This document shows positions 11,444 through 25,659 of a stretch of 64,000 nucleotides of DNA, in pieces. The stretch's first letter is position 1. Each line of letters starts with the position of its first letter. Made by a program: the position numbers and the translations under genes. The DNA is from Mimachlamys varia (taxonomy: Eukaryota; Mollusca; Bivalvia; Pectinida; Pectinidae). The stretch covers positions 51,293,186 to 51,357,185 of the forward strand of contig OX392529.1 in the NCBI GenBank assembly GCA_947623455.1, written 5' to 3'. The notes under the pieces are model-generated. The model was given only the letters and a program-made list of their open reading frames with translations, was not told the origin of the DNA and did no database searches.

Positions 11444-12175
11444 CTAAAAAACGCAGAGAACAAAAAACCCGGTTCTATTTAATCATCCTTTGCCAATCTA
11501 CTTAATGAATAATTTAAAACCCCCATCAACAACTTACAGTTGCCACATCACCCGAAACAATTGCAATTTCTTGAAGAAAAACAATTTATTTGGACTGAGC
11601 AATTCTGCAAGCAGCTAAAACCTGATTATAATTATTCAACAGTAAACACTCAATGCCCATTACAGATAATTTCACCAGAAAGAATTGACAAGTCCTCGGT
11701 AATGCAACAAATTAAAATCACCAGCCTATAGCTTAAACTTATCATGCCTGCTTTTCCAAAATACCATAGGCGCAGTAACTTGACAAAGTCATTGTCAAAA
11801 ACCTTTGAAACATCATTGAGAACCAGCATCATTATATAAATAATAGTTAAATTTAAGTGCCTTTATAAGATTACCGTAAAAATAAGTCCTAATTTGATCA
11901 AGTTTTTTTTATAAATTGAACAACTCAAAACTTTTGAGATGATGCTGAAGTCTATGGCTACAATTTACAAAAAAAAATTCAAGCTACAGTTGTATTATCA
12001 GAGTTCCAAATATCAAAACTAAGTCAAGGACAGGTCCATTGTTTAAACACCAATAGCTATAGGCCTGTTTCTGCTTAATACTTCTTTGTGTTAATGTATG
12101 CTTAAGTTAACAAATACATGAGGATAGATCTTTTTATTCAACCTATATCTAAGCTTCATATCAAAATTAAAATTT
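11444..12175. other. Non-coding stretch
   Basis: Only short unsupported frames (60-65 codons) are present. No repeat is recognised. Confidence 0.4.
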
Positions 12176-12450
12176 TCTTTCTATTTCTGCCTGACTTTCG
12201 TATATCTGCCTAACTGTATGTTTTCTTATTTCTGCCTAACTTTCATATTTCTGCCTAACTTTCATATTTTTGCCTAACTTTCATATTTCTGCCTAACTTT
12301 CATATTTTTGCCTAACTTTCATATTTCTGCCTAACTTTATGTTTTCTAAGATCTGCCTAACTTTGTAATTTCTACCTAAATTTCTTATTTCTGCCTAAAC
12401 CTTTGTGTTTTTCTTATTTCTGCCTTTAAACTTTTATTTCTGCCTAACTT
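12176..12450. repeat. 19-bp tandem repeat, pyrimidine-rich
   Basis: The unit is 'tgcctaactttcatatttc'. In the cleanest part (12252-12346) the last base alternates c/t, making a 38-bp higher-order unit. Edge units are degenerate, with scattered relics near 12650 ('ttgcctaactgtat'). Confidence 0.85.
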
Positions 12451-15139
12451 AATTTTTTTGCACAGCCAAGGTTATTTTATTGGTTTCTACTTAATTCAAT
12501 ATACATGAGAGATACAAAAAAAACAACTTTGTATATTTATCCTTAGTCAAATAGAAAACAGCTGAATTATGCTTCTATCAAAATCTAATATCTATAATCT
12601 AAGCAGATTCTGCCAAATGGTATTCTAGTTTATTAACTGGTATTTTGCCTAACTGTATACCTCAACCTCTAGTACATAACTTGCTTGCACAAATAAAGAA
12701 TCGCTTGTCTATTTTTATGATGCCAAATTGTATTAAGACTTTCCATTTATATGAGCCTCGTACAAATCCCCTTCTAGATTGGCCAATTCGTCATTCGTAA
12801 ATGTTTCAAACCCACTTGGAGCGTATATGAAATACATCTCCAACACCTGACATATATATGTGAGAATTTACGCCCTGTGTAATACAATGTCAACTGGATT
12901 GTTGTAGATTTATCCAACTTTGAAATTGAACTTTTATAACGACTACTTCTAGATAATTTGTCATATAAAAGAAACAGGAGTCGCTGTATACAGACTGATT
13001 TGCCTATGGCAATATACAATGTATAAATCATGACATAAAATATACTCCCCTCCACGGAATACAATCAATTGATTATAATGTAAAATAGATATAAAATTGA
13101 AATGTAACAATGATTAAATTCTATGATACAGCATTCAGTACATTATGTTCTTAAAAAGTGAAAAAAAAATGAATGAAAATTACGGCTGAAAATGCATACA
13201 TAATATGTAATACACACAATTTCCAGAATTTCTAAAGAACATAAATATTTGTCAAATTCATTTAGATTGAATCGTTAAACCATTTTCTGTGCTTGATGAT
13301 TACCATTATTAAGTTCAATCAATCGCTGATTATTTCAAACCTTTGAATCTCTTTTATATAATTAATTCATCAATTCCAATTTTGACCAATACGAAAATAA
13401 TATGCTTTCATGTACAATTAAGCGTAAACTGTGAACAAACATTTAAAATCTTTAAACAGTAGAACTAATCTGCAATGATAAATAATAAATATTGGTTTAT
13501 ACTCTTAAAATCTGTTAGATGACGGGAAATAAAAATGAAATAAATGTTTGCCTACATCACCACTGATAATAGATAATCCATAGTGTTATATAAGTTCCTT
13601 CAACAATCCATATGTCACCGTGACTATAACAATCCATATGCTCTGCCAACAATCCATGCATACAGTTCAAACATTGACTCAAAGAAAACTCCTACTGGCA
13701 TAGCCCCTAGTGGATTGTGAAACTCAACCATACATATATAGCTAATATGTTGTATGACTTGTCCTATTCTTCGGACTTAGGAAATACCTGTCTGGGATTG
13801 CTCAATGACCTGAAATGCAACATCACGTTCTGGTCTCTCACAGACTGACACCGCAATAAGTGACATGTAATGTACATGCTATAGATATATACATACAATG
13901 TACATACGCCAAAGATAAAAGTATATCTACAACAATGGAGGATTTCTCTGACCCGTGGATCGAGATATCTATCAGCTTTGATACATGCACTGTAAAACTT
14001 TGGTATAATTCTAGATCAATATATACTTCACAGCACTACCCGTCCAAGGAGATTCGAAATAAATCACAGCCACTGTGAGAACAATATGTATGATTTGTAA
14101 AGCATTCAATGAAACAACTTTTACAGAACTCGAAATCATCAAAGCAATTGGCAGCTAGCTAGGTTAACGATCAAAGGCCCAAACAAACCTGATACAAATT
14201 ACTACGATTAGACTTTTCACACAGAAAATATATCTTGTACGGTATTTATCACTGTATCAATGCCAACAATAACTCATTCAAACAACAATTTACATTAAAT
14301 TAAATTTCGAAATAATCTATTAATTCAATAACTCTTATGATTTGGATATGATGCTAATGATTAGATATGACTATTGTGGGTAAAAACTTTAAAGCATCGT
14401 AAAAGGATATAAATACATGTATACATTTACTCATTTCCACATAGATTTTTCCTGAATAACGGCGACTTGATCATCAATTGTAATATCCCCATCATCAGAA
14501 TATGCAGATAACACATTGAATCTCCTCAGAATAATTGCAGCTTATTACTTTGATCAACCATCGTGATCTCGGACACAGTCACAAAGAAATATTTCCAACA
14601 ACTTGAATTAACATTTTTCCATAATTCATTGGTTTCCAAACAGGCCAGCTGTTGTTAAGAAACGAACTCATATCACTGAACGAAAAATCCAGCAAAACCT
14701 TCATCAACATTCATAAATGCATCAAAATGATTCTTCATAACATGGAAAACGTCCGAAAAAATATTCAAAACAACGGATTTCCATCTGGAACATTCCAATC
14801 ACAGGACCAAATGATTGTTCCAACAGTATGCATGCAGGATTGTAAACACTGTGTATTCCGTCGCAGGTAAAAACACCAAAGAATTCTAATTCCGATGAAA
14901 TATTTGCATAAATATAAAAGGCGTCCATTCATAATTGTGTCGATGGATCTATTTGCATTGTATTTATATGTGTGACTGATGTTACCGTATGAAGAATTCA
15001 TTCATATTGATGGAATCATTTGTAATTGTCGACGCATAAGGACTTAACATTTTAATCAATAGCTGATGTAAACATGTTTTTATTGTGTCATGGTTTCCGA
15101 TCACCACCATGCAACTCCAGATGTACTCAATTACTCTTG
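12451..15139. other. AT-rich stretch, no supported gene
   Basis: The 96-codon minus frame (12774-13064) and the 72-codon plus frame (14652-14870) lack an ATG context, coding bias or matching splice pair that would convince. The latter ends near 'tcgcag|gtaaaa', a weak donor. 'caatccatatg' recurs three times near 13605-13650. Confidence 0.4.
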
Positions 15140-15400
15140 TCAATTAAAGTTGAAAGTCGGTACCGCCACATAAATAAGGAAAACCAAACTACGCCATATT
15201 ACACCTAAAGTAGATACGACCGACAGATAGTAATAACTAGTACACGAATATTGATCTAAGTACGCCATTTTGTCACATAAAACGTCTTTATCGCCACATT
15301 TGTTAATATGTGTCATTGTGCTAGATATTTTTGAGAGGGCGAGGGCGACGGTTTCCCCTGTCCCAGTTACGATTGTCAATATTTACGTTGGCATCAAAAC
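15140..15400 (-). other. CpG-rich patch with a 58-codon minus-strand frame
   Basis: CpG is much denser than in the flanks. On the minus strand an ATG near 15313 starts 58 codons to a stop at 15140, with an internal second ATG in strong context (aaaATGGCG, near 15264). The peptide has a hydrophobic C-terminal half (SLVFLIYVAVPTF). It could be a small ORF, a first exon or a promoter patch; nothing decides between these. Confidence 0.25.
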
Positions 15401-15599
15401 AAACATAAAAGGCGATTTAACAATCACTAGTGCACATATATTGATTTTTATATCTGAAATAATTACATAAACTAAAGCCAGGTGAAATCAGATAAACTCG
15501 TATTACAGGTAAACGAATACTCAGGTGACTTGATTTAATGGAACACTCAGCCTCTAAACCTGAATCGAAGTTGTAGTAACAAATTAGTAAGCATTATGC

Positions 15600-15670
15600 T
15601 TTTGTAACAAAAGAAGAAAAATGCAGGGGCAGACCAGGGTTTGAACCCGAGACCTTCTGAACCCAAATGA
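15600..15670 (-). repeat. tRNA-like B-box fragment
   Basis: The minus strand carries 'tctcgggttcaaaccctgg' followed by 'ctgcccctgcatttttctt', like the B box and tail of the SINE copies at 31.4-31.9 kb. The A-box half is missing. Confidence 0.4.
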
Positions 15671-15852
15671 ATTCTTTAAAGAGTTCATCTTCATAACATA
15701 TTAAACATTTACTTCATGTCACTTTTTCAGTTCAAGACACTCCACCATCTAAAAATTGACTCAACATTAATAAATAATGCCAGACTCACAAAAATCCTTT
15801 ATAAAAAATGTCACAACTTGTCAAGACTGACTCATCCCTTTCTTAAGCTTAT

Positions 15853-16080
15853 GGGGGCCACAGTGGCAGAGTGGTTAAGATGTTCCGACATTCTACCACT
15901 AGCCTCCCACCTCTGGGCTACAAGTTTGAAACCCACCTGGGGGAGTTGCCAGGTACTGCATGAATATAGGTCAGTGGTTTTTCACTGGGTACTCGGGCTT
16001 TCCTCCACCTCTAAAATCTGGCATGTCCTCAAATGACCCTGGCTGTTAAAGTACTAAAACAATATAAACCAGACCAAACC
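15853..16080 (+). mobile_element. tRNA-derived SINE, family 1
   Basis: The tRNA-like head has A box 'agtggcagagtggttaagat' and B-box-like 'tttgaaaccc'. It is followed by the central block 'ggtactgc...gggtactcgggctttcctccacc' and the tail 'ctggctgttaaagtac...aaacc'. It is homologous to copies at 31065, 48175 and 50692. Open frames across it (15716-16036) are artefacts. Confidence 0.8.
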
Positions 16081-16469
16081 AAATGTAAAGCTTGTAAAGA
16101 CTGGCAGAGCTCAGATTTGTTTTTTTTTTACCTGTACAATATGACAAAAATGTAAGAATGTTCATGTTTCCTCAACCTCGCACATTTCAACTGTTGATAG
16201 AAAGCATATAACAAAATCAACGTGTGTCATCTGCCCAGAACTGAACTTGGTAAAAAAAACAACACCAAACACGACCGACAACAAGAGAGGGTTTGCTGTC
16301 TGTGTTCCTCAGATTATGAAGCTCTGTACCTGACGCTGGTTATTTCTTTGGCGACACATTTTTGTGCTCTTTTATATATTTTGACATGTTTCGTTGTCAT
16401 ACGTAACACTGTTCCCATATATCTCGAAAATGTTACGAAATCATCCATACCATGTGGTGCACCTTCTGG

Positions 16470-16760
16470 AAGTCATCAAGTGCACCCATCCAGGTCTTGC
16501 GTAATAGGTGTTGCTGTAATTTACGTTAGAGTCAGGAGGCCCTGGTTTGAGCCCTCAATCAGGTCTGGCCGTTCCAGTTGCAAAATTGGCGAGATAGCCC
16601 GTGAGCCCCTGGCAATGAGATATCTGAACTTGAATCGTAAATAGTTGTGTCTTCATGCAGTCGAGACTTAGAAAAAGGACGAATGAATGTAGCAGAATTG
16701 GACTTGGACTGATTTGTTGGCCACCAGGAAGCTCATAATACTGGTAGTGTCCATCTAGAG
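16470..16760 (+). mobile_element. Relic of tRNA-derived SINE, family 2
   Basis: 'ccctggtttgagccctcaat' (B-box-like), 'gtctggccgtt' and the tail 'ttgaatcgtaaatagttgtg', 'cttagaaaaaggacgaatga' match the order seen in copies at 32050 and 48036. A 140-codon plus frame crosses it and is rejected as a gene. Confidence 0.5.
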
Positions 16761-19700
16761 TTCAGACAGATTGAGTGATATATCACATTTCATGGCAAAT
16801 ATTGATATGTGGTTTAATTATGAAGTGAAGACACTTCACCAATGTAATCATACAATATTATGACCGATAAGTTCCCAAAGTTAATCGTCTCTCTCAAAAG
16901 CTAATCAGTAGCTATATGGTATCTTAGACATTACAGGGAACTTGATTAGCACTTCAAAACATGAAACATTTTGCCAGTCAAAAGCTGTATAGTGCTTCAG
17001 ATAAAACTTAACAGGATCCAGTACCCAAGAAATTAGAGTCAAAACCGTTATTATCAAACTTAAAGCTCTTAATCTCGGAATTATGCTCTTACATCAAAAG
17101 GACATTTATTGTGCTTCAACTGAGTACAAGAAAAAATAATGACTGATTAATTAGTATATATAACTTTATACTAATTAAAAGCACTGATATCAATTCTGTA
17201 ATTACAATTTTAGAGAATTAATTGTATTTTGAATGTATGATTTTCGTCATCCGGTAATCAAGTTACCAAAACCGCAGATCACGCAATTTTTTTTCTGTTT
17301 CTTTATCATGTTTGATTACATAAACCGATATGAATTATTGAAAATTTTAATAATTAATATCTAATCGCATTAAGTGCATATGCCCTCAAAACAGAACAAA
17401 ATAAACATTGATTGTTCCCAATAGAGACCATCGGCATATTACATCACTCTTTTATTAGCCATATTTAAAAGTGATAAGAGACGGACAACGTGACCATAGT
17501 CTATAGATAATATTGCATCTGCTGATAAATTATTCACGCCCCTCAACGCAATTTATATTGAGCAGACATTTGAATTTGATAGCACCGCTATAGTTACCCG
17601 GCCGGTATAGATGCCTCCATGTATAGCTACACTGTCTCGGCCCCCATGGCCAATATGTACCGTGAACTTTCACTTTAATTAAAACAATTGCCTCTGTGTC
17701 TGATCATGATCAAAGATAAGCGAGGATATATGATACATCAATATTCAATGAACGCAATCATTTTGTTACAGGCCAGTGGATTGGTTCACTATAGCTACAG
17801 TACAAGCCAATCAAAACTGTCCTCTTGTTAAATTTTCTGCAATCCTGCATCCAAATATTTTAGTACGAATTCCATTAAGATAATTAAGCTGATTATTTTC
17901 TATTCATTTAAGTTTAAAAAAAAAGTATATTTAAGTGTTGAATGCAATACAGAATAGATATGAATTATGCCAATTAATCTGCAATCATGGCAACTAATTA
18001 TAAAGGCCAATCAGACACAAGTTCAACAATATTAGAACTCTTTTTTCTTGATCACTATTGTGATATCACAAATTGATTAAGAAGTTAAAGGGGCATCGGT
18101 CCCTATATATAAAGACTAGCTTGGCAAAAAGTATCGTCTGTCGCCCAAACTGTTTAACAACTTTTGAAGTGCTCTAGTGCAATGGAACATTTTGATAAAA
18201 AAATTTCAATGGTAAATTTTTGCAAGAAATATAATCCATCAATAGGAATAATCGCAGCATTAAGATATAGCATGTAATTGAAACCCTCAAGGAAACCAGA
18301 AGTTGGGTAGACCTGGAGATTTCTCCAATATTCCATTCATGGTATCTAGCTTTTACCCCCGTTTATCTTACAAGCAGCAGCCATGTGCTTGTACAATGTA
18401 CGATACCATGATGTCATGCCGTTTACACACATAACTTCATCCATTTATCAAGCTAGAATCTAAATTAACAAAAAAAATTCCTTAAAATATTTCAATGATA
18501 TTGAAGAAAATCCAAGATGCTGCAGTGTATTTGAACCTTGTGATGAATGATAAAAGAACTTATTTGCATCAAATCATTTCATGTGAATGCAATAAAGAGA
18601 TGCTGTTCCATTTGCCCAAACCTGGAGACTTAGGCCTTAATGGGAATTCCCTTTACATCTCTCAACAGCAGCCAACAGCACGCTGTAAGTTTTTTTATCT
18701 AGATGCATCAATGTGACAATAAATCACGATTTTTTTGGTACTTTTATAAACTTTTTATATGATCTAGAGAAGAATTATTCATCAAATGTAGTGTTATACA
18801 GTATTTGAGCTAATAAATACTATATACTTAGCATTTAATAAGGAAGATTTGAATCACATTGTTTATATAAAACCTTTAAAAAAGTTAATTAATTTCAAAA
18901 GATACATGTACATTGCATAAGTATACTTTTTGTAAATTGGACCCTTATTCATTGAAATAAGTATAAGATCATTTTCCTTGTTGACTAATTCTTTGTCTTT
19001 ATTTAATCCAACAAGCAGAAGCCTAATTTAAAACCCTACAACTAAAGGTCCTTCATGAAAGAAAGTCACTTGAATAAAAACAACTGATGGACAATGGCCA
19101 TGGACACAAACCAACAGATGGCGCAACTTGGCGTAATCACTCTTCAAAATGGACTTTTGGAGCAAAGAAGCAAATACCTTAACACTTTTACAACATGTGT
19201 TCATATCACATGAGGGCAGATTAAGTACTCTCAATAGAAAAGAACATTATAATTTTCTATTCAATATAAAGCTTTCAAATGTTACACTAATGATAAAAAA
19301 AAAGTTTGGCATGAAGTGGACCTGATGTCAAAAATCAAAGATTTTTTTTTTTTTTTTTTTTAAACTGGTTTTCATCTAAAACTTTTCTATAGACAAAGTA
19401 TACCAGTACACAGTTATACTAAAGCTTCTAGCATCCTTAGTGAATTCTTTATTCTCCTGCTCACGACTACCCTATACTTAGCTGTGTCCTCCATCAATGG
19501 TCTTTTGAACCCTTTGAAAATTACACACCTATTCAAAAGTTGATGAAATGGTTATGATGAAGTGACAATAGACTGATAATAAAATGACAATAAAAGTGAA
19601 GCCAACAACTATAACACAGTCTTGTGTAGCCATGGCAACCGTAGGTAGAGATCTAGAGATTTCCATATAAATAGGTTACAATCCAAACGCAGACTCTGGT

Positions 19701-22123
19701 CTAGATCTGCTAAACCCTTGACAGACACCAATAATAATGACGTGGTTACAAAATCTAATTTAGAAGTAATTTTTTTTTAATATTTCAAAGAACCTTGATT
19801 GCATGAGGTTCTATCAACAACCAGTTGGAGACAACATTCAATCTGCATCACACAGACTCTTGACAGATATAATACATTCTGAAGATAAGATGTATGATCC
19901 AGACATTTTGTACATCACATTCATTATAAATATCAGGTAATTTATATCTTTGTTAGAGAGAAGTACGTAAATAATCGTAATCTCAATTCAACCACTTCTT
20001 TTTTTCAAAATTCAATTTTTTTCTCTTGGACCTGAAAAACTTTGATGAACATAAATCAATTTTAAATCATTACTTATCCATCAAAAAAACACTGTACAAA
20101 CAAACAAACACCAACAAATGATAGTCTTCGAAGTCAATATCAAGGAAAGAATCATTCAGCCCAACAGTGATCAATCTGTAATTCTTTTTCATGGGTCCTT
20201 TTCATTTGTTAGATTTAACGATTTTCAAAATTCTATGAGTACAGGATGTGACAAGCACACATTAGATTTACCGCTTGCCCAATAGGTCTTATTTAAAATG
20301 ATCAACAAGATAACAGTTACACCCTTGATATTACATAACCCAGCTAATGCTAGCCATGAACAAATTTGCTGAATTCTTTCAAATATATCTAGATACAAAT
20401 GAATGCAATTGTTTTGTCTTCTTTCATATTTAGCCACAGAGATCATCAAATTCACTATTAATCTTCAAAGGTCATCAAACACACCTTTAAACCATAAAGA
20501 GACTTCAGACAAACTGTATCCTTTTAAAAGATCACAATTTATACATGAACACTTAAAAGTTAACTACACAGACACCAATATTCACAAATAATCAATTTTT
20601 TCACTAAATTATAATACAACTGTATGTTTAAAAAAATCGTAAAAACCTTTACAACTAGGAAGAAAAATTTTAATGAAATGCCAAACTATTTCTTCATCAA
20701 AATGTCTCAACCAAAAAGTCACATCAACAAAAGAACCTGTCACCCCTATGTTACACAATAGATTCTCTTATTCATTGACCTGAACCAGCCTATTTAGGTC
20801 TGCAGGTGTGATAGGTTCATCATCAATTTAAAAACTACCATCAAACCTTAATCTTCAAACTGAGGAAATGTTCCGTGGACCCGAACTCTCCTTTCTCCAT
20901 GTCACCTCCTCACAGTGTCCCGGTAGATAAACAAGTGTTCATACAATCCGACAATTTAACCCACACAAACATTTTCCAATAATGTTAGCTGCGATAACTA
21001 CGTCGGATTCCTTTGATGGTTGGTCAATGCATTGGTATCATGTTTCGTTGTCTCCGCTCCGTGTAATATATTGTATCACCGTCTCGTTTCGTACACACAC
21101 AAGGTATAACGTTATTAATGATAACATTGCTCAGCTTGGTTGTCAGATACACAGCTGATCAATATCTGATCACATCCACCCTTGTATCAACAATATGTTT
21201 TCTTGTTACGGAGCGTACGTGCGGCTTTCATAAATGTTTGTTTGTGTCCTCACGTCTATGTGTTAATGACTTTAGATTCAGTACATACATCTGTTACATA
21301 GTGATACTACTGAAGTATGGACAGCAGTGAATATGACACTTCCATAACAAACAATTTTTTTTCGGATTTATATAAACATGTGTCAATGTAAAATGATTAC
21401 AGGAAAATTCATCTCGCACTCCTTTGTATTTAATCCAGTATTCATTTTCAAATAATCCCTGAAAGCCAACCCATAATCCAAAACAACTCAAATTAAGGGA
21501 GTCACTCATGATCAGATGGCTTATAAAACAGAGCACTGAAATTTAGCATTTGATGAAAATTCTTTTCATATTCAATATTCAAAATCGGGCTTATTAACAG
21601 ACATGGGTTTATTATATTGGCTGATATACATAGGTAGAATTCCTTTCTTATATTCTAATAGCTAAAATGTCTAAATAGGTATGTTCAAATTATGAAATAA
21701 AGGACAGGGAGATTAAAAGTACCAAAACGCAACCTAACATTAACAATGACACCACAAAATTAAGTACATTACACCAAAGCTCATTTATATGACAGATATT
21801 GAATTCCACAGATTTAACACATTGAAATAAAATGGGATTTTATATAAACAACTGATGATTTCTCAGGGAAAAATGATAAATGATGATACAATTATCTCAC
21901 AAATCTTCAGCCATCATCCTTCCCCCTTTGTGTTCTGGCCTTCTTCATGGGTCAGAACCATAAACACTGGATTCAAGTTATGTTCGCCTTGCTTGATGAA
22001 ATCCCCCTACTTCGTTTGAGCAAGTTAAAGTTTTCTCCCTTGGAGTGCAAAGAATTAGGTTTGAGGTGTTTGTTTAATCATGAAATAAATCGGTAAATTT
22101 CATCAACTGATATATTAATTATA
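16761..22123. other. Long AT-rich stretch, no supported gene
   Basis: It holds a 23-base T-run (about 19339-19361), and a GC/CpG-richer patch at about 20860-21250. In that patch the minus strand has ATG at 20900 in good context (gtgacATGG), opening 18 codons to a weak donor-like GTTTGA (20846-20841). Frames of 60-80 codons elsewhere have no support. Confidence 0.4.
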
Positions 22124-22322
22124 ATACAGAAAACCCCCACTTACAAGAACCCAGTTTATCCAAAAGCCTCTCATTCTTCAAACAGTTTGTTTGGTCCCCG
22201 CCCGAGTTCGTACATATCTAAGCAACCTCGGATTACTCGAACACTAAATTTGTTTGTATTCCTGGAACTATCGATCATGATCAGGTCCCCATAAGTTCGT
22301 GTTAAGTGGGTTTTTACGGTAT
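22124..22322. mobile_element. MITE with 'aaacccccacttacaagaac' ends
   Basis: Left 'atacagaaaacccccactta' pairs with the complement of the right end, 'ataccgtaaaaacccactta', giving imperfect termini of about 27 bp around 145 bp of non-coding DNA. Confidence 0.65.
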
Positions 22323-22412
22323 CTGTTTATCACTGGAGTCACCAGGTTGGTTTGTTTTCGTTTCAGTTTCGATCATGTCCTTCTAACAGCTTTAAGGACG
22401 TGACAGATACAA

Positions 22413-22790
22413 TATACAGTCAACTTCGAAAATAACGAAGTCTGAAATAGCGAATTAACTGAAACAACGAAGTGATTTTCCAGTCCCTGTCCACATTTTT
22501 ACCTGTAATAACGAAATAATGACCTGGGTCGACAGAAATAACCATCAAAACGAAGCTACGTTCTGTGTTCACTTGTCTCAGTTTTGTGACCACGAGTCGT
22601 CGGTGTATTTGAATAGGTCACCTGGGTACCCATACACGTATCAATTTAAGATAAATTCATGTCGTTATTTCTGTATGTCTTATCATTGCTTATACATAAA
22701 ACCCTTGTAATTGGGAATAGCGAATTCCTGATATAACGAAATGATTTCCATGGTCCCCAGTAATTCGTTATAAACGAAGTTAACTGTATA
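22413..22790. mobile_element. CAGT-ended MITE, well preserved
   Basis: Left 'tatacagtcaacttcgaaaa' and the complement of the right end, 'tatacagttaacttcgttta', give termini of about 28 bp. Internal 'ataacgaa' and 'atagcgaatt' motifs repeat. It is the best copy of the group that also includes 5855 and the ends of the 36-bp array element. Confidence 0.75.
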
Positions 22791-23987
22791 TTGGTGGTGG
22801 TAGCTAGAAAGCCCATGTTCCTACAACCAGTACCTCCCAATTTTTCAAGTTACTGTCTCGAACAGTAGTGATGGAAGGCATCACGTGTACATGTACTAGG
22901 TAACTATAAGTGTCCTTGAATAGATGGTTTCTAGGGAGACACATGAATTATGAAACATATATAGATAGAAATTAATCATCTGATACAAGACTTTTAACCT
23001 TTCAAGTGTAGACTGACATTTCATTAGATATCGCTATAAATGTCATACTGATATTTTCTTTAAAAAGGATATATACATATTAAAAACAATACATGATTTT
23101 TATGATATTGATTTGATATGAAAATTCATTAAATATACCTGTCTTTAATTCCATGGTACACTATCAAAAGCCTGACATGACTGATGTCAATTCAGAAATT
23201 TTGTAGGTTAGATGTACTGAATTTGGACATTGCAGTCAAACATCCTGTTGATCCAGTTCAACTTCGCTGTTACAACATATGGCCTCAGACCACAATTAAT
23301 TCAACTATATATGTTAATTATTACAACAAAAAAATCAAAAATTAAAATATTTTTAAATTTTGCAAGGAGCCTGGTTCCTTCTTGACACAGTAGATCATAT
23401 TCAAAATGAAACCTACAGTGAGCTGGAAAGTACCTCATGACCGGCATTAATCCTTGAAAGATATTCAATTTGAATGTGACTACGTACCCTTCACTTATAG
23501 GGGAAAATACAAGTGTACCAAAAATCACAAAATATCAATGTGCAAGTCTCATATATATATATATATTGCTCAATGTATCCTGCTGCAAAAAACAAAACCC
23601 TGAATATTTTGTCAAACAAAAATTAATCACTAGAATAGATCTTGTTAAACAATTCTGTGTAAAAAAATTGTTATATATCTGTCGTATTAGGTCAGTCAGG
23701 AAAAACTATTTAGTAACCCATCTAAAATGTTCTTATGCACTATACATTCATGTACAACAACACAGAAGTTCAATTCAGTCTGAGGCCATGACGTTTATGA
23801 AGCTATTAAGCTTATCTGTGTTTATCAAGTCACGCAGGATTCCATTGTTTATGTTTCCAATTAAGGATTTAAGCTTTTAGGAGAGCATAACATTGTGCAT
23901 GGTTTGTTTGGAAATACTACCAGCACACGCATGTATATTCTCAAATATATAATAACCAATGAAAGCCACACGAATCATGTCGGTTTA
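22791..23987. other. Non-coding stretch
   Basis: The 136-codon plus frame (23470-23880) runs through an AT microsatellite (23549-23567) and shows no domain or splice support. No gene is called. Confidence 0.4.
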
Positions 23988-24630
23988 TATCGTATTCACC
24001 GTAAATAGCGTCCAGGGCACCTTAAAAATAGTTCCAAAGGGGGCGATTAATAGCATAACAAAACTTAGATCTGGAGGAAAAATGTTGCTTTTATGAAATA
24101 AATAGGTATGATTTATTGTGACTAGAATGGGTAGTAATCATGATATGCAACAATTTTGTCATCAATTTTGGACAATATTTGTAAACATATTACCTATACT
24201 GTTGTTTTTTTCTTCGTTGTAGACATGTGCACAGTGAGGTTTACTAACTGTTATGTAGAATCATTTAGTTACAAGATTCAAATACTAAAATAATTTCCTG
24301 TCAATTCAATCTTTCCAGAAAGGATGTAGTCAGGGTTACTGCATGAGATGCTTCTATTTTATTAGCGGTATATATCAATTATTAAGAGCCAAGTTAACCA
24401 AGATCTAAATAAGCTTATAACTGACTATAGTCTTGTTCAAGTCCGAACAAGACATAATAAAAAAAAACTGTTTTTCGCTTTAACTAAATGGGTATTATCA
24501 TGATGATGATAAACCTAAGTTATTAGACGTGTCATAATTACGGCGCTTATATAATTTCAATATCCCCGTAGAAGGGGGAGGGGTGTTATAAATTATAGGG
24601 AGAGGGGTGCTAATTATGGCGAATACGATA
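23988..24630. mobile_element. TIR element, about 640 bp
   Basis: Left 'tatcgtattcaccgtaaata' and the complement of the right end, 'tatcgtattcgccataatta', form inverted termini matching at about 20 of 26 positions. The inside is non-coding. Confidence 0.55.
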
Positions 24631-25332
24631 CCTGTATCACCGAAATAATGGATTTTAAAAGTAAACATATGGATACTGCTATGCTATACTTGTTTTAGTG
24701 ATTTTTAGTATTAATGTATAATAATGATATGACATGTCAAAATTTTTGTCTGGGGTCCAAATCCTTTGTGGATAAATAGCCGAGGGATAATAATTATCTT
24801 GCCATTGTTTGCATCTCCCGTCATTGATTTTACTGAAACGTGTTCAGGAATAACATTTCTGTCGTTAAAAAAACAGCCTACGATACATTATGTACATCAA
24901 GCCATCTAAACCATTATAACCCATGCATCCAGACCTTTCTCACTGCACTGTGGTAAAATCAAAGGGAGGTAATTTGTCTTCTTTCCCAGTAAAACTGTGA
25001 CTTCGATTCATCATAAAAGACAGGAAAACCATACAATGTAGGCCTAGGACTTTCATGAAATATTATAAATAGATTTTTTTTTTTTTTTTTTAATTTATGA
25101 TTTTATTCAGAATAAATAGATAAAAAATTAGCAAAATGTTATTACAACTGTACAGATCGAGTGTTCTGAATGTAGAAATTCAGCAGGGCGAGACTACAGG
25201 ATACAAACACAAGATCTCTGTGTCATTATAATATTATCCCTAACTGAGCTAACCGCTGGTCATCAGAAGCATTCTGACAAAAAAATGTGCTTAAATAATT
25301 TTCAAAATGAAATTAAGCGAAGGTTATACTTT
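24631..25332. other. Non-coding stretch with a tRNA-like scrap
   Basis: It has a 19-base T-run near 25074-25092. 'ctgagctaaccgctggt' near 25236 on the minus strand recalls an A box; no more is supported. Confidence 0.35.
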
Positions 25333-25416
25333 AACTCATTGACCACTGAAGACACATTTGAACTCTTCCAGTTCAAAGGTTGGAATAGTTCATTATGAAT
25401 TTCCAGGGGTGAAAGT
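25333..25416 (-). mobile_element. 87-bp fold-back element
   Basis: Inverted orientation: 'aactcattgaccactgaaga', 'aactcttccagttcaaaggt', 'tggaatagttcattatgaa', 'ccaggggtgaaagt'. The arms are well conserved. Confidence 0.8.
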
Positions 25417-25659
25417 ATAATTATTATATACATGTATATGAGATAACCTCGCTTTAAAAAGTACTTGGTATTTATGATGTCACAATAGTGTTTCCACAGT
25501 TACAAGACTTATTTGCATGTATATTGTATGTGTATACAAGCAGCTGTATCATTTTTATTGAACAACATTTATTGTATGGAACACCTGTCAAGGATTTGCG
25601 TAAATGATAAAAGTGACTTTCACCTTCACATATGAGTAGTGTGGCAGGTTTTAATTCTA

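Noticed and set aside
16222..16644. 140-codon plus frame
   Set aside because: No ATG at its start, and its second half overlaps a SINE relic; composition is mixed and unlike any family.
20847..20900. 18-codon minus ATG frame in a CpG-richer patch
   Set aside because: Start context is good but the only donor is a weak GTTTGA; too little evidence for an exon.
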